Under the pieces are notes generated by a model. It did no database searches and was not told the DNA's origin. It saw nothing but the letters and a program-made list of their open reading frames with translations. Shown here piece after piece: positions 6,133 through 6,741 of a stretch of 6,741 nucleotides of DNA. Source of the DNA: Candidatus Uhrbacteria bacterium (GTDB lineage: Bacteria > Patescibacteriota > Patescibacteriia > UBA9934 > GWF2-40-263); the NCBI GenBank assembly GCA_023246275.1, contig JAHFIS010000042.1:1-6741 (forward strand), read 5' to 3'. Numbering within the stretch: the stretch's first letter is position 1; each line of letters opens with the position of its first letter. A program made the position numbers and the translations under genes.

Positions 6133-6741
6133 ATGATAAAAAATCAAAAGACCATCTGGTTGGCCGCTGCTGGAATTTTGCTCGTCGTCGGCGGTTTTGC
6201 GCTGAACCGCTATCTCTACGTGACCAAGATGGCCGAGCGGCGCCCGTTGTCTCCGCGTCCGCCGGCGTCGTCGGGGAAAACGGCCCCATCGGCGAATTTG
6301 GGGTCCGCGGCCCAGGGTTCCTCGACGTCGACCGACGCATCCGGCGCGGTTCCGTCTGACATCGGGACGAGTTCCGTGGCGCCGACCGATTCCTCCAAGG
6401 GAGACGCGCCGCTTTACGTCACGACCATGACCCACATGGAGGAGGACTTCAAGGACGACACGGACAAGAATCTTTTCGAGCGTCACGTGGCAAACATGCG
6501 GTGGGCCATGGACCTGTTCGACGAGTACGGGGCCAAGCTTACGTTTGAGAGCGAACAGCCATTTTCGAAGGCAAACACGATCTGGGGGACGAACATCCTA
6601 AAAGAGGTGATCGATCGCGGCCACGGCGTCGGGACGCACGCGGGGTTCGGTGCCACGAAGGGCACGACGCTGACTGTCGCCGAGTTGACCGCCAAGTTTA
6701 AAGAAAACAAAGCGCTCGTGGACGGGCTTGTCGGCGCGGAG
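6133..6741 (+). CDS. Membrane-anchored protein, possibly a divergent polysaccharide deacetylase (runs off the window)
   Basis: The frame is open from ATG 6133 to the window end (203 residues). It begins MIKNQK, then has a membrane helix (about 7-24) without a clear cleavage site, so it is probably a signal anchor. A Ser/Thr/Pro/Ala-rich linker (about 36-92) leads to a folded domain starting PLYVTTMTHMEEDF (93-106). That domain contains NMRWAMDLFDEYGAKLTFE and a later HGVGTHAG (164-171). Alternating strand and helix, and a His-Gly-Val-Gly-Thr-His that resembles the second metal motif of NodB-type carbohydrate esterases, suggest that fold. The usual Thr-Phe-Asp-Asp first motif is replaced by Thr-Met-Thr-His-Met-Glu. 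The protein would act outside the membrane on cell-wall or surface glycans. AAGGTGAT lies 12 bases before the ATG, rather far for a ribosome site. The coding call is firm; the enzyme class is tentative. Confidence 0.7.
   Translation, partial: MIKNQKTIWLAAAGILLVVGGFALNRYLYVTKMAERRPLSPRPPASSGKTAPSANLGSAAQGSSTSTDASGAVPSDIGTSSVAPTDSSKGDAPLYVTTMTHMEEDFKDDTDKNLFERHVANMRWAMDLFDEYGAKLTFESEQPFSKANTIWGTNILKEVIDRGHGVGTHAGFGATKGTTLTVAELTAKFKENKALVDGLVGAE

Noticed and set aside
6065..6340. A 92-residue N-terminal extension of the membrane protein.
   Set aside because: It is low-complexity Arg/Pro/Ser sequence lying antisense to the start of the divergent gene; ATG 6064 leads directly into a plausible membrane-protein N-terminus.

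Overview
The window is about 60% G+C, gene-dense, and carries parts or all of eight protein genes with almost no spacer DNA. I see no rRNA, tRNA, CRISPR array or insertion sequence. The best clue to the host is the secreted protein at 2558-3814. Its N-terminal module (Tyr-Pro-Asp...Trp-His-Gly, then a Gly-Ile-Trp-Tyr-Leu-His-Val strand, then Asn-Asp-Ala-Gly-Trp-Gly) followed by an Ig-like domain matches, from memory, surface proteins common in Patescibacteria/CPR bacteria of the Parcubacteria type. The compact layout, lack of clear Shine-Dalgarno sites and small proteins fit that idea, but it is an inference that needs a homology search. All six complete genes end in TAA or TAG (three each) and none uses TGA.

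Layout. Bases 1-311 (minus strand) are the N-terminal part of an FMN nitroreductase. A short AT-rich divergent spacer (312-365) carries a good extended -10 promoter for the plus-strand genes. These form a probable operon: engB (ribosome-assembly GTPase), dipZ (CcdA-like membrane domain fused to a thioredoxin-like domain and a C-terminal beta domain), and a secreted, membrane-anchored Ig-like protein. The spacers between them are 18 and 20 bases.

Converging on these genes, with only 14 bases between, is a minus-strand set read in the order: two-helix membrane protein with a possible PH-like domain (6064-5252), short M29-type metallo-aminopeptidase (5242-4244), and ArsR-like winged-helix regulator (4239-3829). 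Spacers are 9 and 4 bases, so this is probably one transcription unit. The regulator has lower G+C (about 52%) and an odd cysteine-rich N-terminus. A perfect 12-bp inverted repeat lies inside the 3' end of the aminopeptidase gene. Diverging from this set, at 6133 to the window end, is a membrane-anchored protein with a Ser/Pro/Ala-rich linker and a domain that resembles a divergent polysaccharide deacetylase.

Taken together, the window mixes housekeeping (EngB), extracytoplasmic thiol chemistry (DipZ) and cell-surface functions (Ig-like protein, deacetylase-like protein). The points most worth checking are the regulator's cysteine cluster and unusual 5' end, the hairpin just upstream of it, the lack of Shine-Dalgarno signals, and the absence of TGA stops.
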